From positions 1 through 59,478 of the forward strand of contig NZ_JAKZGP010000028.1 of NCBI RefSeq assembly GCF_022549775.1: 59,478 nt of DNA. Direction: 5' to 3'. The notes under the pieces are model-generated. The model was not told where the DNA came from, ran no database searches, and worked only from the letters and a program-made list of their open reading frames with translations. The DNA comes from Belliella filtrata. Lineage in GTDB: Bacteria > Bacteroidota > Bacteroidia > Cytophagales > Cyclobacteriaceae. Position 1 is the first letter of the stretch. Each line of letters starts with the position of its first letter. Positions 27,210 to 36,725 of this stretch are shown piece after piece. The translations under genes and the position numbers were made by a program.

Positions 27210-28382
27210 TTATACTGTTTGCAATGATCTTCTTGCTCTATTTGAGGTCTCCACGATTGGCTCCTCTGCATCTTCATGATCCCCTCGACTGACACTCAGA
27301 ATGATCCCTAGAGAAAACCCCGTAAATATCAATGAGGTACCTCCCATACTTAGCAATGGAAGTGGCAATCCAGTAATAGGTCCAAGACCTACGGCTACTG
27401 CCATATTTACCATAGCTTGAAGAACCAAAGCAAAGCTTAGCCCTGCTGAAAGTAAACCTCCAAAAGGTTTGGTGGAAGATGCTACGATCCTCATGCCTCT
27501 ATATAACAATGCTAAATACAACAACAATACCGAAGCCCCTCCCACTATGCCATATTCCTCAATGATGATCGCAAATATGAAATCAGAATAAGGGTGCGGT
27601 AAAGAATTTCTTTGCTCCGAGTTCCCTGGGCCTTTACCAGTGATTCCTCCAGTAGAAATGGCTATAAAAGACTGTTCTGCCTGATATGGAATATCTTCAC
27701 CAGAGACGAAATTCTCAATCCTTGAAACGAATGTCCCTCCACGCTGCCCAAAGAATACAGCCGCAGTCAATGCCATCACCCCGACTAATACAATCACAAA
27801 CGTGTACCTTAAAGGAACTCTTCCAATGAACATCAACAAAAGACAAGTTGTCAAAAGCAATACAGCGGTCGACATGTTTGCCATTCCAATCAGACCACAG
27901 ATAATCCCCACAGCTATCATTACAGGCACGAATGTGCTCTTGAAATCACGAATGTTACGCTGCTTTCTTGCCAAGAAGCTAGCCAGTGTCGCGATCAATG
28001 CCAGCTTAGCCAAATCTGAAGGCTGGAAAGCTTGATCTATAAGTGGAATAGTAAGCCATCTATTCGCTTCATTGATATTGGAACCAAAGAAATAAGTGAA
28101 AATCAATAATGGAACAGAAATCAACAACAAGAATCTACCAATAAAACCAAAAGTCTTGTAGGGAATCTTATGCACTGCCCACATCACAGCTAAGCTTATA
28201 AACACCAACATCGCATGCTTGATAATGTAGGTCTCCGTGTTTCCACCTTTATATTTATATGCTAGTGTACCAGTGGCAGAATATACCACCAGAATACTGA
28301 TGATAGACAGCAGAATCACGATAGCCCAAATGATTGGGTCTCCTTTGAGATGTTGGTCTATAAATTCCTTCGCCTTATTCAT
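27210..28382 (-). CDS. ftsW: Peptidoglycan glycosyltransferase / division protein FtsW
   Basis: A SEDS-family polytopic protein (390 aa, about ten membrane helices) that polymerises lipid II at the septum with its partner transpeptidase, presumably the PBP at 32427. The SEDS hallmark PSDLAKLALI is seen near residue 121 and PYSDFIFAIIIEEYG in the central loop. It lies 1 bp downstream of murD. Position in the dcw cluster supports FtsW rather than RodA. Confidence 0.95.
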   Translation of the reverse strand: MNKAKEFIDQHLKGDPIIWAIVILLSIISILVVYSATGTLAYKYKGGNTETYIIKHAMLVFISLAVMWAVHKIPYKTFGFIGRFLLLISVPLLIFTYFFGSNINEANRWLTIPLIDQAFQPSDLAKLALIATLASFLARKQRNIRDFKSTFVPVMIAVGIICGLIGMANMSTAVLLLTTCLLLMFIGRVPLRYTFVIVLVGVMALTAAVFFGQRGGTFVSRIENFVSGEDIPYQAEQSFIAISTGGITGKGPGNSEQRNSLPHPYSDFIFAIIIEEYGIVGGASVLLLYLALLYRGMRIVASSTKPFGGLLSAGLSFALVLQAMVNMAVAVGLGPITGLPLPLLSMGGTSLIFTGFSLGIILSVSRGDHEDAEEPIVETSNRARRSLQTV

Positions 28383-28383
28383 C

Positions 28384-29745
28384 TTAGCTCACTTTTAATT
28401 GCTTCAATTGCTGAACAGCCGCTTTGAACTGCTCACCACGATCTTCATAATTTCTGAAAAGGTCAAAACTTGCACAGGCTGGAGATAACAACACCACATC
28501 TCCCGCTTTTCCCAACTCTAATCCCCACGAAACTGCTTGCGCAATTTCTTGGGTCTCCCTTATTTCAGCTATCTTACCAGCAAATGCTATTTTCAATTTT
28601 TCGTTATCCTTGCCTAGACAAATAAGTGCCTTGACGTTCTTTTTCACAACTCCATCAAGCAGCGAATAATCATTCCCTTTGTCTACACCTCCTGCTATCC
28701 AGATTAAACCTTGACCAAAACTTTCTAATGCATAAATGGTAGCGTCCACGTTGGTTCCCTTGCTATCATTGATAAAAGCAATGTGATCAATGTCAGTAAC
28801 CCACTCCATTCTGTGAGGTGCATTCTGAAAATCTCCTAAGCCATTTACAATCACTTTGACATTAATCCCTGCTTCAAGTGCAGCTATTATAGCACACATG
28901 GAGTTTTGCATATTATGCCTCCCTTGAAGGCTTACATTTGCCGCATCAATCAAGACCGCTTCTGACAAACTCGGAAGTTTCACACTAATGAATTCCATAT
29001 CATAAAATCCTCCGACTGGCTGTTCCCCCTCTAAAGAAAATAATGCCATACGTGCTGCAATTGGACTTTTCTCTATACCTAAGCTAATATTAGTATCATC
29101 AGCATTGATAATCGCTAAATCTTCACCATCCATATTCTTGAACAAGGATACCTTTGAAGCGATATAGTTTTGCAGCTTGTACTCATACCTATCCAGGTGA
29201 TCCGGAGTGACATTTGTCAACACCGCTATGTCTGGTTTAAAGGACACAAATCCGTCAATTTGAAAACTACTGACCTCAATGATCCACCAATCTTTATCAC
29301 CTTCTATCAATTGTCCAGCCCAGCTTTGTCCAACATTCCCTGCTAACCCAACATTTAAACCTGCCTTTTTAAACAAATGATAGGTCAATAAGGTGGTGGT
29401 GGTTTTACCATTGGTCCCAGTGATAGCTACTATTTTTCCTTTGGAAAATCTTGAAGCAAACTCCAACTCATCTATCACAGGAATTCCTTTAGCTATCGCA
29501 TCTTTCACCAAAGTGACATTTGTTGGAATTCCAGGGCTTTTGATGATCTCATCGGCTAAAAGCACCTCTTCTGCTGTATGCTTTCCCTCCTCAAATGGAA
29601 TATCAGCTTCTTGCAATAGCGATTTTCTTTGCTCATTGATCTGGCCCATATCTGATACCCAAACGGCATAACCATGCTTCTTGGCGAGCAATGCTGCCCC
29701 CAATCCACTTTCACCTGCGCCTAATATGACTATCTTCTTACTCAT
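28384..29745 (-). CDS. murD: UDP-N-acetylmuramoyl-L-alanine--D-glutamate ligase
   Basis: Adds D-Glu to UDP-MurNAc-L-Ala. I start it at the ATG at 29745 (MSKKIVILGAGESGLG), 2 bp after the mraY stop, because the 20 residues upstream overlap mraY and look unlike a MurD. This gives about 453 aa, the usual size. The ATP loop is TGTNGKTTTT and the nearby STEVSSFQID-like segment reads WWIIEVSSFQID. The C-terminal domain ends with LLSPACASFDLFRNYEDRG, a strong MurD signature. Confidence 0.96.
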   Translation of the reverse strand: MSKKIVILGAGESGLGAALLAKKHGYAVWVSDMGQINEQRKSLLQEADIPFEEGKHTAEEVLLADEIIKSPGIPTNVTLVKDAIAKGIPVIDELEFASRFSKGKIVAITGTNGKTTTTLLTYHLFKKAGLNVGLAGNVGQSWAGQLIEGDKDWWIIEVSSFQIDGFVSFKPDIAVLTNVTPDHLDRYEYKLQNYIASKVSLFKNMDGEDLAIINADDTNISLGIEKSPIAARMALFSLEGEQPVGGFYDMEFISVKLPSLSEAVLIDAANVSLQGRHNMQNSMCAIIAALEAGINVKVIVNGLGDFQNAPHRMEWVTDIDHIAFINDSKGTNVDATIYALESFGQGLIWIAGGVDKGNDYSLLDGVVKKNVKALICLGKDNEKLKIAFAGKIAEIRETQEIAQAVSWGLELGKAGDVVLLSPACASFDLFRNYEDRGEQFKAAVQQLKQLKVS

Positions 29746-29747
29746 TT

Positions 29748-30959
29748 CTATCTCAACTTCAATGTTGCCAATGTGATGATTGCTAATAAAATTCCTATGA
29801 TCCAAAACCTTGTGACAATCTTTGCCTCATGGATATTCTTTTTCTGATAATGATGATGTAAAGGTGACATTAAGAATATTCTTCTTCCTTCGCCATATTT
29901 CTTCTTAGTGTATTTGAAATATGAAACTTGAATGATCACAGATGCATTTTCAATGACGAAAATCCCACAAAGAACAGGAATCAAAAGCTCCTTGCGCAAT
30001 GTCAAAGACAAGACAGCAATCACACCACCCAACATCAAGCTACCTGTATCTCCCATAAACACTTGCGCAGGGTAAGCATTGTACCACAAGAAGCCAACAC
30101 AGGCTCCTACAAATGCAGCACAGAAAATCACCAGTTCCGCAGAATTTGGGATGAAGAAAACATTGAGGTATTGGGAGAATATGGCATTACCAGAAATGTA
30201 TGCGAAAATGGCTATGGTCAAACCTATAATCGCCGAAGTACCTGCAGCTAGCCCATCAATCCCATCTGTGATATTAGCACCATTGGAGACTGCTGTCACG
30301 ATGAATATTACAATCAAAATGTAGAAAACAGGAGTAGCAACATCCCCCATGAATCCAAACACTCGCTCGTAATTAAGTTCATTGTTTTTCATGAAAGGAA
30401 TGGTTGTCTTCATTGTCTTCACATCCCTGTATGCAGGAGTTTCTACTATTCCTTCCTCAATGGACACAGGATTAGTAAATTCTCTCACCACCACATCATC
30501 ATGGAAATAAAGCGTAGCACCTACTACGACACCAATTACAATCTGTCCTACAATCTTAAACTTGCCTGCAAGTCCATCTTTGTTCTTTCTGAATACTTTG
30601 ATATAATCATCCAGAAAACCAATCCCTCCAAGCCAAAGTGTGGTGATTAGCAATAAGATAATGTATATGTTATTGATGTTTGCAAAAAGCAAAGTTGGGA
30701 TAATGATACCAGCCATGATCATAAGCCCACCCATAGTTGGTGTGCCCTTTTTCTCATTTTGTCCTTCCAACCCCAAATCCCTTACCGTCTCCCCAATCTG
30801 CTTGTTGCGAATCCATGCAATGATATTTTGCCCAAAGGTAATGGTGATCACTAGAGACACCAAGGCTGCCATACCTGCTCTGAAAGAGATATAGCGAAAC
30901 ACACCTGTCCCAGGGATATCCAACACTTTGTCAAAATATTCAAATAATGAGTATAACAT
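29748..30959 (-). CDS. mraY: Phospho-N-acetylmuramoyl-pentapeptide transferase
   Basis: Makes lipid I from UDP-MurNAc-pentapeptide and undecaprenyl phosphate. A 403-aa polytopic membrane enzyme. Visible family motifs are [11 protein letters not shown] (after the first helices), GFLDDYIKV with the metal-binding Asp pair, [15 protein letters not shown] and [12 protein letters not shown], with [11 protein letters not shown] near the C-terminus. It sits 3 bp after murE. Confidence 0.97.
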   Translation of the reverse strand: MLYSLFEYFDKVLDIPGTGVFRYISFRAGMAALVSLVITITFGQNIIAWIRNKQIGETVRDLGLEGQNEKKGTPTMGGLMIMAGIIIPTLLFANINNIYIILLLITTLWLGGIGFLDDYIKVFRKNKDGLAGKFKIVGQIVIGVVVGATLYFHDDVVVREFTNPVSIEEGIVETPAYRDVKTMKTTIPFMKNNELNYERVFGFMGDVATPVFYILIVIFIVTAVSNGANITDGIDGLAAGTSAIIGLTIAIFAYISGNAIFSQYLNVFFIPNSAELVIFCAAFVGACVGFLWYNAYPAQVFMGDTGSLMLGGVIAVLSLTLRKELLIPVLCGIFVIENASVIIQVSYFKYTKKKYGEGRRIFLMSPLHHHYQKKNIHEAKIVTRFWIIGILLAIITLATLKLR

Positions 30960-30962
30960 CGC

Positions 30963-32426
30963 TTAGCTATTATGGATAAGGTTTAATAATTCTTTCACTA
31001 TTTTTCGATCATCAAAGGCATGCTTCATACCTTTGATCTCCTGATACGTCTCGTGACCTTTACCTGCTATGAGGATTATATCACTTGGCTTGGCTAGTAC
31101 ACAAGCTGTTTTGATAGCCTCTCTTCTATCTTCGATCACCATCGTTCTTTTGAAATCAACAGGATTGACACCAGCTTCCATTTCTCTTAAGATAGCCATA
31201 GGTTCTTCATCACGAGGATTATCAGATGTAAGCACCACTTTGTCACTCAAGTTAGTCGCTATCTTGGCCATGATCGGACGCTTGGTCTTATCTCTATTAC
31301 CCCCACATCCTACTACTGTGATGACCTGCTCCCCGCCCGTTCTTACACCTTGGATAGTTTTGAGTACATTTTCCAAGGCGTCAGGAGTATGTGCGTAATC
31401 TACTATGGCTGTCACTCCAGCTATGGTGATTTTATCAAATCGACCTTGGGCTCCAGGGACTTTTGATAATTGCATCAAGACCTCCTCCTCTTCTTCTCCC
31501 AACAAAACTGCTGTACCAAAAACAGCTAAAATATTGTAAGCATTGAACTCACCTATCATTCTAAACCAAACTTGCTTACCATCAATATCCAATTCCAATC
31601 CTTCTATCGAATTTGTCAAGATTTTTGCCTTGAAATCAGCTGGAAAACGTAAGCCAAAGGTTTGTTTGGTCGCTTGTGTGTTCTGAAGCATTACCATACC
31701 TCTCTTATCATCTGCATTGGTAAGTGCAAAAGCATCTTTTGGAAGTCTATCGAAAAGCATTTTCTTTGCTTTGATATACTCATCAAAAGTGCCATGATAA
31801 TCCAAGTGGTCATGGGTAATATTGGTAAATACCGCACCCATTAACTTCAACCCAGAAAGCCTCTCTTGCACAATTGCATGTGAGCTCGCTTCCATAAAGC
31901 AATGTGTACAACCTGCTTCTACCATCTTTTGGATAAGTTCCTGAAGACTTAGAGCATCGGGCGTAGTATGTGTTGAGGCAATAACTTGCTCATTAATTCT
32001 ATTTTCTACTGTAGAAATCAATCCAACTTGGTAGCCCATTTCCATATACAATTGATATAGAAGGGTGGCTGTTGTCGTTTTGCCATTTGTACCTGTGACA
32101 GCTACTATCTTCAGTTTTGAAGAAGGGCTTTCATAATAGTTTGAAGCCATGATGCCGAGTGCTTTTGTGGCATGGCTTACAGTGGCATAAGTAATATGAT
32201 CCAAAACTTCAGTAGGTAGGGTCTCACAGATGATCACTGTAGCTCCCTGCAATATGGCTTTACCGATAAAGTCGTGACCATCTACCTGTGTTCCTTTCAC
32301 TGCTACAAAGACATCACTTTTTGACACTTTTCTACTGTCAAAAGCAAGCCCATTGACCTTCTTATCCATGTTTCCTATGGTAGCTGTCAATGATACTCTG
32401 TATAATATGTCTTTAAGGTCTTTCAT
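30963..32426 (-). CDS. murE: UDP-MurNAc-L-Ala-D-Glu--meso-diaminopimelate ligase
   Basis: Adds the third residue of the stem peptide. The 487-aa product has the ATP loop TGTNGKTT at residues 111-118 and GAVFTNITHDHLDYHG in the central domain. DNPRDEEP in the C-terminal domain is the specificity motif for meso-diaminopimelate (DNPR), so the peptidoglycan is predicted to be A1-gamma type, as expected for Bacteroidota. It is separated from ftsI by no bases. Confidence 0.97.
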   Translation of the reverse strand: MKDLKDILYRVSLTATIGNMDKKVNGLAFDSRKVSKSDVFVAVKGTQVDGHDFIGKAILQGATVIICETLPTEVLDHITYATVSHATKALGIMASNYYESPSSKLKIVAVTGTNGKTTTATLLYQLYMEMGYQVGLISTVENRINEQVIASTHTTPDALSLQELIQKMVEAGCTHCFMEASSHAIVQERLSGLKLMGAVFTNITHDHLDYHGTFDEYIKAKKMLFDRLPKDAFALTNADDKRGMVMLQNTQATKQTFGLRFPADFKAKILTNSIEGLELDIDGKQVWFRMIGEFNAYNILAVFGTAVLLGEEEEEVLMQLSKVPGAQGRFDKITIAGVTAIVDYAHTPDALENVLKTIQGVRTGGEQVITVVGCGGNRDKTKRPIMAKIATNLSDKVVLTSDNPRDEEPMAILREMEAGVNPVDFKRTMVIEDRREAIKTACVLAKPSDIILIAGKGHETYQEIKGMKHAFDDRKIVKELLNLIHNS

Positions 32427-34541
32427 TTATCCTAATACTAGGCTAATTACACTGTTCTGACTGATTGCTGCACCAGGGTTTATGGACTGGGCTTTGACCC
32501 TTCCTTTTCCGTGGTAGACTACTCGTAAACCTTTATTTTCTAATACATATAAGGCATCACGAAGCGAAAGCCCATTTACATCTGGAACTGTCGGAGCTTC
32601 AACTTTATTTGCTTTCCACTGTATCGCTTTGTTGTTTACAGTAGATTTGACCCAGCTTTCACCTCCTTCATTTTTGTAATGATTGGAAATCCCGAATCGG
32701 TTGCAGAGCATCTGAAGTTCATCAACTTTTCCTGCTTGAATAAAAGGAAATTCATCTTGCTTAAGTGAAGCATATTGAACTTTCGGGTTGGACTTGACAT
32801 TGATTTTCAAATCCTGTGCGTAAAGTTTGTCTGCTATTTCTTTGAATACTGGAGCTGAAACATCCCCCCCGTATGCGTTGAATCCTTTCGGGCTATCAAT
32901 CACGACTATAGCCGAATACTTTGGATTGTCAGCTGGAAAATACCCTGCAAACGAGGTATAGTATCGTTGCGTATAGCGTCCATCTATCAACTTTTGTGCA
33001 GTTCCTGTCTTTCCTGCTATTTTGTAATCTTTGTTGTGAACATTCTTAGCTGTCCCATTTGCAACTACCCCTTCGAGTAAGGATTGCAACTGCTTGATCG
33101 TCTGATCAGATGCTATACTTTTTTTGAGCACTTCAGTGTCAAATCTTTTTTCAAAATTATTCCCTTTGGCAATCCCCTCAACAATCATCGGCTTTACCAA
33201 CTTGCCACCATTTGCTACAGCATTGTATAGCATCAAAGTATGAAGTGGCGTTAGCTTAGCCTCATACCCAATAGACATCCACGGCAGAGTAGTACCATAC
33301 CAGTTTCTTTCACCAGGAACTTTGAAGTAAGGTGCGCCTTCACCTCTCAATTGAAAATCAACGGGCTGATGAATCCCAGCTTTCTCTATGTAGCTCACAA
33401 ATTTCTTTGGTTGATGTCCAAAATGCTCATTAACCAGCCTTGATATGGCTACATTGGAGCTCTTTTCAAAAGCCTCTTTGATCGTAACCTCTCCATACCC
33501 ACCTTGCTTTGCATCTCGCATCGTACGATCAAAGAACTTATAAGTACCATCTCCAGTATCAATTTTATCATTCAAGTTGATCTTTCCTTCCTCAAGCAAA
33601 GCCATCATGGATAGCAATTTGAAAGTGGACCCTGGCTCGGTGAGACCTTGATCACCTACAGCAAAGTTGTAGTTCTCTGCATAGCCAATACCTGATTTAT
33701 TCTTTTGTAAATTGGCAATCGCTTTGATTTTTCCAGTAGCTACTTCCATGACAATAACAGATCCATACGCAGCATCCTTTGCAATCAACTGACGAAGGAG
33801 GGCTGACTCTGCAACATCCTGGATATTAACATCCAATGTGGTATAGATATCAAAACCATCGTCAGGTTTCACATCTTCAGCATCAAATACAGGCTTCCAG
33901 CTGCCTCCAGCGATTCGTTGAAACAAGGCTTTCCCATTTTTCCCTTCTAGATATTCATTGAAGCTGTATTCCACACCCACGCCGTAATTATCCTCATTGA
34001 GAAAGCCTACGGTACGGGAAGCGAGATTATTGAAAGGCCTGTATCTCTTTTCTACTTTTTCGAAAATCACACCTCCACCCAGTCGGCCATTTCGGAAAAT
34101 CGGCCACTGACTCATGGCCTGCATTTCTTGATAGCCGATTTGTTTTCTATTGAGGATCAAATAGCGCTTTCCGCTGACACGAGCATCTTTAATGGATCTT
34201 TTGTAAGCATCGGCAGACTTGTCTTTGAAATACCCCGAAAGCAAAACAGACAAAGAATCAATTCCCCTGTCAAAAACATCTCCTTTGGCAACAATTGGAT
34301 CCATCACTACCCTATAAAACGGCAAGCTGGTCGCAAGCAAACTTCCATCTGCTGCATAGATATTTCCTCGAGTAGCACTCACTTGCCTGTACTGAAAATT
34401 CAAGCTCTCAGATTTTGCCTGCCATTTCTCACCCTCCACAAACTGCAAATGGGCGATCCTATAAAAGATCAGCCCAGCAAATAAGGTTACCACTATAAAG
34501 GCAACTCTTACTCTCAGTACTATGGATTGTTTGATATTCAC
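32427..34541 (-). CDS. ftsI: Septal penicillin-binding protein (transpeptidase) with C-terminal PASTA domain
   Basis: Class B PBP that cross-links septal peptidoglycan. A membrane anchor lies at about residues 10-30, then the dimerisation domain. The transpeptidase domain has EPGSTFK with the catalytic Ser at about 305, the SSN motif near 360 and KTGTAQ near 512. A single PASTA domain occupies the end (TVPDVNGLSLRDALYVL...). Start is GTG at 34541, overlapping the FtsL-like stop (GTGA). Length 704 aa. PASTA-bearing PBPs are known from this phylum and Firmicutes. Confidence 0.95.
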   Translation of the reverse strand: MNIKQSIVLRVRVAFIVVTLFAGLIFYRIAHLQFVEGEKWQAKSESLNFQYRQVSATRGNIYAADGSLLATSLPFYRVVMDPIVAKGDVFDRGIDSLSVLLSGYFKDKSADAYKRSIKDARVSGKRYLILNRKQIGYQEMQAMSQWPIFRNGRLGGGVIFEKVEKRYRPFNNLASRTVGFLNEDNYGVGVEYSFNEYLEGKNGKALFQRIAGGSWKPVFDAEDVKPDDGFDIYTTLDVNIQDVAESALLRQLIAKDAAYGSVIVMEVATGKIKAIANLQKNKSGIGYAENYNFAVGDQGLTEPGSTFKLLSMMALLEEGKINLNDKIDTGDGTYKFFDRTMRDAKQGGYGEVTIKEAFEKSSNVAISRLVNEHFGHQPKKFVSYIEKAGIHQPVDFQLRGEGAPYFKVPGERNWYGTTLPWMSIGYEAKLTPLHTLMLYNAVANGGKLVKPMIVEGIAKGNNFEKRFDTEVLKKSIASDQTIKQLQSLLEGVVANGTAKNVHNKDYKIAGKTGTAQKLIDGRYTQRYYTSFAGYFPADNPKYSAIVVIDSPKGFNAYGGDVSAPVFKEIADKLYAQDLKINVKSNPKVQYASLKQDEFPFIQAGKVDELQMLCNRFGISNHYKNEGGESWVKSTVNNKAIQWKANKVEAPTVPDVNGLSLRDALYVLENKGLRVVYHGKGRVKAQSINPGAAISQNSVISLVLG

Positions 34542-34918
34542 TTTTTATATTTAATTTTTATCGGCGGTTCATCTATTTCGTATATTCCAAGTGGTTGGAT
34601 TTTTTTGGCCACTTCGGACTGCTTACTACTAAGCATATATTCAGCTTCTAGCGTCGTCACATCTGCTCGTAAATCCTCCACTTCCTGCTGCATGCGCTCA
34701 ATCTTTCGAATCATATTGTCAGCGCGGTGATTGCTCCAGATATAAATCATTGCAAGAAAAGCTGCAAAGAAAAAAGGAGGTCCAAACTTTACTGGAATCC
34801 CTTCCCCTAATAAGCCCGTCACGTTTAGCTTTTCTTCGATTAAGGTGAAAATACTTTTCTTAGCCGCTTTGGGTGTAGAACCTTTCTTAAGCTTTTTTTT
34901 AAATGTATTCTGACTCAT
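34538..34918 (-). CDS. FtsL-like cell division protein
   Basis: A 126-aa bitopic protein with a basic N-terminus, one membrane segment at about 47-63 (FGPPFFFAAFLAMIYIW) and a short periplasmic coiled coil (IRKIERMQQEVEDLRADVTTLEAEY). Position between rsmH and ftsI, topology and length match the FtsL role in the FtsQLB complex, even though sequence is weakly conserved. It corresponds to the FtsL-like family of Bacteroidota (DUF type), so I leave the symbol blank. Confidence 0.85.
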   Translation of the reverse strand: MSQNTFKKKLKKGSTPKAAKKSIFTLIEEKLNVTGLLGEGIPVKFGPPFFFAAFLAMIYIWSNHRADNMIRKIERMQQEVEDLRADVTTLEAEYMLSSKQSEVAKKIQPLGIYEIDEPPIKIKYKK

Positions 34919-34921
34919 GAT

Positions 34922-35827
34922 CTAATTCTTTTTAGCTATTCTCAACTTTGCACTCCTAGACCGGTTATTGATCAATAATTCTTCCGGTGAAGCTGTCACA
35001 GCTTTGCGGGTAACCGGCTCGAGAGGCCTGATCAAATTTCCATAGAAATCTTTTTCGACCTCACCTTGAAACTTGCCTTTAGTAATAAAATTCTTTACCA
35101 GTCTATCTTCTAAAGAATGATAACTCATCACTACCAATCTACCCTCAGGCTTGAGCACATCCACAGTCTGTAGAAGCATTTCTTCTAAAGACCCTAGCTC
35201 ATCATTAACTTCAATCCTCAAAGCTTGGAAGACTTGAGCGAAGTACTTGAACTCTTTACCTCTAGGAGCAAATTTGTTCAGCATTGCCTTGAATTGAGCA
35301 ATGGTAGCAAATGGCTCTGTAGCCCTGTAGGCCACCACGGCTTGAGCCAAGGTTTTGGCATTTTTGATCTCTCCATAGATGCCGAATAGCTTATGGAGCT
35401 TGGCTTCCTCATAAGTATTTAAAACGTCTCTGGCTGTCAATGTCATGGCATCGCTCATTCTCATGTCCAAATCTCCATCAAAACGTGTAGAAAAACCTCT
35501 TGTCGGTTCATCTATCTGATGAGATGATATGCCCAAATCAGCCAAAATACCATCTACCTGTTTGACTCCATGAAGTCTAAGGTATCTCTTGAGGTCTCTA
35601 AAATTTGCTGAGACAAAAGTGAAATTCTCACTATCTGGAATATTTGCTTCTGCATCTTCATCTTGATCAAATCCATAAAGATGTCCCCCGTCCAAATGTT
35701 TCAAAATCTCTTTGGAATGTCCTCCTCCGCCAAAAGTCAAATCCACATAAATACCCTTCGGATTGATAGACAATCCGGTAATGCATTCTTGGAGCATCAC
35801 GGGAATATGGTACGCTTGATCTTTCAT
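34922..35827 (-). CDS. rsmH: 16S rRNA (cytosine(1402)-N4)-methyltransferase
   Basis: Methylates C1402 of 16S rRNA. The 301-aa length is typical. HIPVMLQECITGL at the N-terminus, VDLTFGGGGHSKEIL as the SAM-binding motif, ADLGISSHQID and VMSYHSLEDRLVKNF are the family signatures. It is the second gene of the dcw cluster, as in most bacteria, 3 bp from the FtsL-like start. Confidence 0.97.
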   Translation of the reverse strand: MKDQAYHIPVMLQECITGLSINPKGIYVDLTFGGGGHSKEILKHLDGGHLYGFDQDEDAEANIPDSENFTFVSANFRDLKRYLRLHGVKQVDGILADLGISSHQIDEPTRGFSTRFDGDLDMRMSDAMTLTARDVLNTYEEAKLHKLFGIYGEIKNAKTLAQAVVAYRATEPFATIAQFKAMLNKFAPRGKEFKYFAQVFQALRIEVNDELGSLEEMLLQTVDVLKPEGRLVVMSYHSLEDRLVKNFITKGKFQGEVEKDFYGNLIRPLEPVTRKAVTASPEELLINNRSRSAKLRIAKKN

Positions 35828-35833
35828 GGTAAT

Positions 35834-36274
35834 CTAAGATATGTTTTGATCCATCAATGCAGTAAGTTCTGCATGATCCAATATCACGTCTTTATTATAT
35901 TTTTCCGGACTCCATATTTCTATGTAAGATCCGACACCGTTCACATAAGCTTCCTTGTCAATTCCTGCATAAGTCAGGAAATTCTTTGGAATCAAAAACC
36001 TACCTGCACTATCAAGCTCCACATCGACCAAGCTGTCAAAAAAACTCCTCTTGATCCTTCTGTGGATAGGGTCTCTGTCCGAAAGCCCATTGATTTTATT
36101 GTATAATTTCTTAAACTCTTGCTCAGGGTACAATGCCAAACAACCATCATCACCAAAACGCAAATAAAGAGAACTACCATTGACCTCTGGTATTGCCGCC
36201 TTGAGTTTAGCGGGCAATGCCAGACGACCTTTGGCGTCTACTTTGCATTCGTGCCTAGTGTTGAACATTCTCAT
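35834..36274 (-). CDS. mraZ: Transcriptional regulator MraZ
   Basis: DNA-binding regulator of the dcw cluster, of the double SpoVT/AbrB-like (swapped-hairpin) type. Two MraZ half-domains are visible: ECKVDAKGRLALPAKLK near the start and VELDSAGRFLIPKNF in the second half, each with the DxxGR core. I chose the ATG at 36274 (MRMFNTRHE); a TTG at 36283 and a later ATG at 36268 are alternatives. It is the first gene of the cluster and sits downstream of a 10-bp-period repeat that probably is its own operator. Confidence 0.93.
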   Translation of the reverse strand: MRMFNTRHECKVDAKGRLALPAKLKAAIPEVNGSSLYLRFGDDGCLALYPEQEFKKLYNKINGLSDRDPIHRRIKRSFFDSLVDVELDSAGRFLIPKNFLTYAGIDKEAYVNGVGSYIEIWSPEKYNKDVILDHAELTALMDQNIS

Positions 36275-36301
36275 GAGATACAATTGAGTTTACTTCAAAT
36301 A

Positions 36302-36309
36302 CAAAAGTA
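36302..36309 (-). promoter_or_regulatory. mraZ promoter -7 element
   Basis: On the minus strand TACTTTTG (36309-36302) matches TAnnTTTG, about 28 bp before the chosen ATG. The -33 element is not clear; the region is occupied by the MraZ-like repeats. Confidence 0.55.
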
Positions 36310-36320
36310 AGAAAAGCTTC

Positions 36321-36370
36321 CACACAATCCACCACTTCAATACACTTTTCTCCACATTTCTACACATTTT
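36321..36370 (-). promoter_or_regulatory. Probable MraZ operator: five direct repeats with a 10-bp period
   Basis: Minus-strand decamers read AAAATGTGTA, GAAATGTGGA, GAAAAGTGTA, TTGAAGTGGT and GGATTGTGTG. The GTG core is invariant, with A-rich sequence before it and T/G after. MraZ proteins are known to bind tandem repeats with a 10-bp period (TGGGN repeats in E. coli, AAAGTG[T/G] in Mycoplasma), and three of these units fit the latter closely. The block covers the expected -20 to -65 region, consistent with autorepression. The remaining 36371-36650 shows no gene. Confidence 0.7.
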
Positions 36371-36654
36371 ATTAAAAGTATCTAAAAGTTTGAATTTTAA
36401 CAACACATTGCAATAAAATTATCCCAATTAAATACTGACCTTCAACAGCTTGCGCACTAAGCATACAAGCCAAAAGAAACTAGAAAAAGGGCGTTTTAGC
36501 TAGATTTCAGGTACAAAAATCCTATTGACAAAAAAGAATAAATCAAATAGGGCGTGAATGGAGATACAAAAGTGGGGAAAAATCCCACCAAAGAAAGAAT
36601 CTGAGTAAAATCATCCCTAAATTTTGATAAAGTTTGAATAACAGTCCTCAAAAC

Positions 36655-36682
36655 ATTATCCCTATCGTATAAGTGGGATAAT
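36655..36682 (+). promoter_or_regulatory. Operator-like inverted repeat upstream of the TlpA-like gene
   Basis: ATTATCCC (36655-36662) and GGGATAAT (36675-36682), a perfect 8-bp inverted repeat with 12-bp spacer. It sits where the -33 region of the promoter at 36696 is expected. Confidence 0.5.
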
Positions 36683-36695
36683 ATGTTTTTATACT

Positions 36696-36703
36696 TACAT
36701 TTG
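36696..36703 (+). promoter_or_regulatory. Promoter -7 element of the TlpA-like gene
   Basis: TACATTTG matches TAnnTTTG, 23 bp before the ATG at 36726. No clear TTG -33 is present, which fits a promoter dependent on a regulator bound at the adjacent inverted repeat. Confidence 0.5.
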
Positions 36704-36725
36704 ACCAGAAAACAAAAAAAACCTT

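Noticed and set aside
29746-29805. Longer murD start at 29805
   Set aside because: The extra 20 residues overlap mraY and are not MurD-like; the ATG at 29745 gives the expected Rossmann start.
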